Origin: Circinella minor
Taxonomy: Eukaryota; Mucoromycota; Mucoromycetes; Mucorales; Lichtheimiaceae
Direction of reading: 5' to 3'
DNA length: 64,000 bases
Assembly: GCA_016758965.1 (NCBI GenBank)
Contig: JAEPRB010000091.1
Span: forward strand, 79,471-143,470
The notes under the pieces were generated by a model. It was given only the letters and a program-made list of their open reading frames with translations. It ran no database searches and was not told the origin of the DNA. How positions within the stretch are numbered: the first letter of the stretch is position 1; each line of letters starts with the position of its first letter. The translations under genes were made by a program, and so were the position numbers. This document shows positions 61,091 through 64,000 of this stretch, one piece after another.

Positions 61091-61849
61091 CCTGAAGCAT
61101 ATAAGGACATGTGTAATTTTATCAAAACCTGCCATCATTGCCAAGTATTTTCGAATTTACCAAGAAAATATGCACCAGGAAAAGTCCCAGTAACAAATCT
61201 ATTTGAACAATTCTCCATCGATTATGTTGGTCCAATAACTCCAGTATCATCAACTAGTAAAATGCATATATTAATTGTAGTAGAGCATTTCTCTTGCTGG
61301 TGGCCTGTTGCAATTGCAACTGAAAAAGCAGATGCACAAACGGTTGCAGATTTTCTATATAAACATCTATTTACAAACTATGGTACAAGTACATACCTAC
61401 TTACAGACAATGGTCCGCATTTTATTGCTCAAGGAGTAGAATTGTTTTTGAAGAAATTGCAAGTACAACATCGTTATATAGCCCCAAAGCATCCTATGAC
61501 AAATGGAAAAAATGAGAAAATGGGACATACAATAGTTCGAGTTTTACGCAAATTAATCGATCAGTATCCTGATGATTGGGAAACATTATTACCTGCCGCA
61601 CTATACACTTATCGTACCAAAACTCATGAAACGTTAAAAATAACACTGTTTGAACTCATGTATGGTCAAGCTCCAGGTGATAATGGAAAAGATATTTTAG
61701 CTGCATTTGGTTCTACCTTAGGATATAAACGTTTATGTAAACTTTTAAACGTGAATGTTTCTTTTGATGAATTAATTAATAATCCAAAAAACGATAATGT
61801 ACAAGACTTTCAAGCCAAGTTTACCCCTGTGAGGTATACGATAGAATAA
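61091..61849 (+). pseudogene. Pol segment 3: integrase core
   Basis: Same frame as the RT segment, directly after the TAG. The HHCC cysteines (CHHC) come first. The DDE core follows: FSIDYVGPI, LLTDNGPHF and, 40-50 residues later, the MTNGKNEKMGHTI block carrying the glutamate. The end (KTHETLKITLFELMYGQAP) is the conserved post-core region. The frame stops at 61849, short of the C-terminal domain. Confidence 0.85.
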
Positions 61850-62128
61850 TAATTTAATTCAATAATAAAAAAAAAGTAAATAAAACGATGAGTCCTTTGA
61901 AACAGTGTTTATTCTTCAAAAATAAGATAAAGATTATTATTCTATGTACTACTTGGTCTATTTATATGAATTGTTTATTATAATGAGTTATTTCTGGTAT
62001 GTCATCTGAAGAATGTATCTTAAAGAATTTTATCTTAAGGTATAATAACCTTGTTCTTAGGATGATCCTTTTCAGCTTTATCAGGGGTAGACCCCTAGAA
62101 TCTCCGGTATTTTTACATTCTTAATTCC
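61850..62128. other. Non-coding interruption inside the pol 3' end
   Basis: 279 bp of AT-rich sequence with stops in every frame, between two integrase pieces that are in the same frame. Either a small insertion or a strongly decayed stretch. It is not recognised elsewhere in the window. Confidence 0.5.
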
Positions 62129-62380
62129 ATGACACTACACCCTGGAACATATGTCTTACGTGTTAGTCATGATCGCGGAAAGAAGATGGATTATAAATAT
62201 TCTCCACAAAAATTTTTAGTTATTGCTGCATTTGCAAATCGTACGTACCAACTTGCCGATGAATCGGGTCGACTTCTAAAAAGAAGAATAAATCAAGATA
62301 CACTGCGTCCATACTACGAACGTCATAAACCTATGACGATCGAGACGGTCACAAGTACTGTGGGGGATAATGAAGTGTAA
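62129..62380 (+). pseudogene. Pol segment 4: integrase C-terminal part
   Basis: Frame with TYVLRVSHDRGKKMDYKYSP, FLVIAAFANRTYQLADESG and LRPYYERHKP, the typical small beta-barrel (GPY/F-like) end of Ty3/Gypsy integrases. It shares phase with segments 2 and 3. The stop lies inside the right LTR, a compact arrangement common in these elements. Confidence 0.75.
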
Positions 62381-62643
62381 AGGAATAATATTTATATTTA
62401 TATTTTTAACCAGAACAGTAATAAACTGTCACACCAAACAATTCCATTTCTCTATAAATGTAACTTAGCTATAAATCATTATATCATTACCCTTTTTCTT
62501 TATTTTATATTTTCAATTCTTATTATAAGTTTGACCAGTTCGTAATACTGGTGAGTATTTTTACTATTTTAACCCTATCAATTATTTTGTCTAACATATC
62601 AAATAAAGGTCATTTTAAGTGAATTTATATTTATTACAGGTCA
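62371..62643 (+). repeat. Right LTR (273 bp)
   Basis: Runs from tgaagtgtaaagg to attacaggtca. Identical to the left LTR except for five substitutions. Confidence 0.93.
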
Positions 62644-62684
62644 TGCCCCTAGTCGGACTTTTGCTACGCCTGTAGTAATTCTCT
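62641..62684 (-). repeat. Outer inverted repeat, right arm (44 bp)
   Basis: Begins tcatgcccctagtcgg and ends gtagtaattctct. It is the inverted partner of 56908-56951, with its first three bases inside the right LTR end. Confidence 0.85.
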
Positions 62685-63786
62685 TTGAATATCATTTTTT
62701 TCTATTCATAATGTTTTCAATATCAACTCCGTAAATAATTAAAAAAAGTCTGTAGTAATTTATTGTCATATGTTTTCAGAATATACTGCTACTGTTATCC
62801 ATACTGTATAGTAGCATAATAGCCTTATAAATAAATATTTAGTTTTGCTCTGGTTTTTATCTTTTGAAGCAACTGCTCCTCTCATATATATACTATAATA
62901 TAAAAATAAAAAAATACATTTACAAAAAAAGAAGTTTCACAAATGGATAAAAAAGGAAAAGTAGAGTCACTGCTATTTATGTAGTGATGGAAAATCATTG
63001 AAAAGTGTGACTTTGAAATTGTAATGTCCGATCAATATAAAATATACTACTCATTATAATTATCAGATGTCATCAGACATCAAGCCAAGAAACTATACTA
63101 TATTGACAAATGCCAAGCTATAAGAAATATAGCCAAGAACTTCTTATCAACCATTAAAACATATTAATAGTCATATTATCACTATCCATAATTATTGAGA
63201 TATAACAAAATAAATACATCCTTCGTTTTATTATAACTCTTATATAATTTATATTCTGCAAACCATCGTGTTACAGAAATTAATCATAACAAAAATCAAT
63301 CTCTGTTATGCGTTAGGGCAACTATTTAAATCACACTCATTCACATAAAAATAAACAGACTCTTTTCCCTTTTTCTCATCATTTTCATCTCTTAGCTCGG
63401 ATTAGTCAAGTCATATCTCAAGTGTTGTCTTTTCTAAGTATTTTGTATGTGAAGGAACAAGAGAGTCTGTTTGGTCAAGTCTTTATTATGATTTATTAAT
63501 TAGTCTTATCATTATATAGTTTTTGATTCATCCTATTATTTTGTATCGCTGGTTTCCAGTCGTTTATATCTCTGTCCTCCTATATTGTATTGGTATAGAT
63601 CAGTCGTTTTATTATTTCTCTCATACGTTGTATCCCCAAAATTTATATTTTGTATCTCATTCTCTGTTATTATTATTGGTTTAGTGTGACAATACTTATG
63701 GCTGCGACAACAATATAATAATCTCGTGTAACGTAAAAGTTAAATTATAAAAAATAATAATAAAATGTCAAATCTTAAAGATTTTA
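62685..63786. other. Intergenic between retroelement and tRNA
   Basis: AT-rich, no supported open frame. T-rich minus-strand runs near 63753-63765 may serve as polymerase III terminator for the tRNA. Nothing else recognised. Confidence 0.5.
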
Positions 63787-63870
63787 TCCGAGCTACCTGA
63801 TTCGAACAAGTGACCTAGAGATAAGCTGTTGCACTACAGTCTCCCGCTCTACCAACTGAGCTAAGCTCGG
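63787..63870 (-). tRNA. tRNA-Tyr (anticodon GTA), with 11-nt intron
   Basis: Read on the minus strand, a full cloverleaf is visible: acceptor CCGAGCT/AGCTCGG (seven pairs, C1-G72 as expected for eukaryotic tRNA-Tyr), discriminator A, D arm GCTC/GAGC with AGTTGGTA loop, anticodon stem GGAGA/TCTCT (one G-T pair), loop CTGTAG...A and T arm ACTTG-TTCGAAT-CAGGT. An 11-base intron (63823-63833) follows position 37, the canonical place. CCA is not encoded, as usual for nuclear genes. Confidence 0.93.
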
Positions 63871-64000
63871 GGAGATGTCTATCGAGTATCGCGCGCGGCA
63901 AATCACCCCTCCTTTTATACTTTTTTCATCAAAAAATTTGGTCCAGACCATCAAAAACACGACCCTTATTTTTTCCTTTTTTAGACACCAAACGCATTGT
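63871..64000. other. Sequence right of the tRNA
   Basis: The last 130 bases, upstream of the minus-strand tRNA. They contain a short CG-rich patch (tatcgcgcgcggc near 63887) and poly-T runs. No feature recognised before the window ends. Confidence 0.4.

Larger units (their letters stand above)
56949..62643 (+). mobile_element. Degenerate Ty3/Gypsy LTR retrotransposon
   Basis: A complete but broken element of about 5.7 kb: left LTR 56949-57221, gag, CCHC knuckle, aspartic protease, reverse transcriptase, RNase H, integrase, then right LTR 62371-62643. RT before integrase places it in Ty3/Gypsy (Metaviridae). The reading frame shifts between gag and pol and again near 59530, has one TAG between RNase H and integrase, and is interrupted by about 280 bp with no coding sense after integrase. 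A possible primer-binding site (tggtgagcaagg) begins a few bases after the left LTR, and a short purine stretch (gtgggggataa) precedes the right LTR. LTR divergence is five mismatches in 273, so insertion was fairly recent although the copy is inactive. No ordinary target-site duplication is visible; instead the flanks are inverted repeats. Confidence 0.93.

Noticed and set aside
1..64000. CRISPR arrays, bacterial operons, rRNA genes
   Set aside because: No spaced direct-repeat arrays, no ribosome-binding-site-led operons and no rRNA-like sequence; spliced genes throughout show a eukaryotic nuclear origin.

Overview
The window reads as nuclear DNA of a filamentous early-diverging fungus, most likely a Mucoromycota/Mucorales species. 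The evidence is AT-rich intergenic DNA full of homopolymer tracts, short GT-AG introns often bordered by poly-A or poly-T, an intact RNAi Argonaute, expanded F-box/LRR proteins, fungal chromatin factors and a Ty3/Gypsy retroelement. The genus cannot be fixed from sequence alone. Exon models were built by hand from splice sites, reading phase and family similarity; no alignment or expression data were available.

Layout. 1-6 kb: two minus-strand genes, a DUF1479 dioxygenase-like protein (5 exons) and the translation GTPase Rbg1/DRG1 (10 exons, one of 9 nt). 9-12.3 kb: an Argonaute (837 aa) with all four catalytic residues. 13.5-24.2 kb: two plus-strand F-box/LRR genes on either side of a less AT-rich island (about 17.5-20.4 kb) holding decayed reading frames and a 110-bp direct repeat. 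24.8-28.7 kb: a ten-exon gene joining a fungal Rsc7/Npl6 chromatin-remodeller domain to Gln-rich, Cys/His and PHD-finger modules. 29.2-29.9 kb: an orphan basic/acidic protein. 30.9-39.3 kb: a giant minus-strand protein (2,732 aa) with many ASH/MSP-like beta domains. 41.8-45.4 kb: an amino-acid permease split into at least 17 exons; its frame closes only if a 1-nt exon is accepted, and it has one GC-AG intron. 47-49.3 kb: a TAF3-like TFIID subunit with a histone fold and a C-terminal PHD finger. 49.7-51.9 kb: a third F-box/LRR gene. 52.2-52.6 kb: a long foldback repeat made of A/T-tract-plus-GCG units. 53.3-54.4 kb: a second orphan that shares two short motifs with the first. 56.9-62.7 kb: a degenerate Ty3/Gypsy element with 273-bp LTRs, bordered by 44-bp inverted repeats. 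63.8 kb: an intron-containing tRNA-Tyr.

Functional themes. Three genes concern chromatin, transcription or RNA silencing (Rsc7-PHD, TAF3, Argonaute) and three encode putative SCF substrate receptors. Gene order gives no sign of a pathway cluster. The observations I rate highest are the inferred 1-nt exon in the permease, the Rsc7-PHD fusion, the inverted repeats framing the retroelement, the foldback element and the giant ASH-domain protein in a lineage without flagella.
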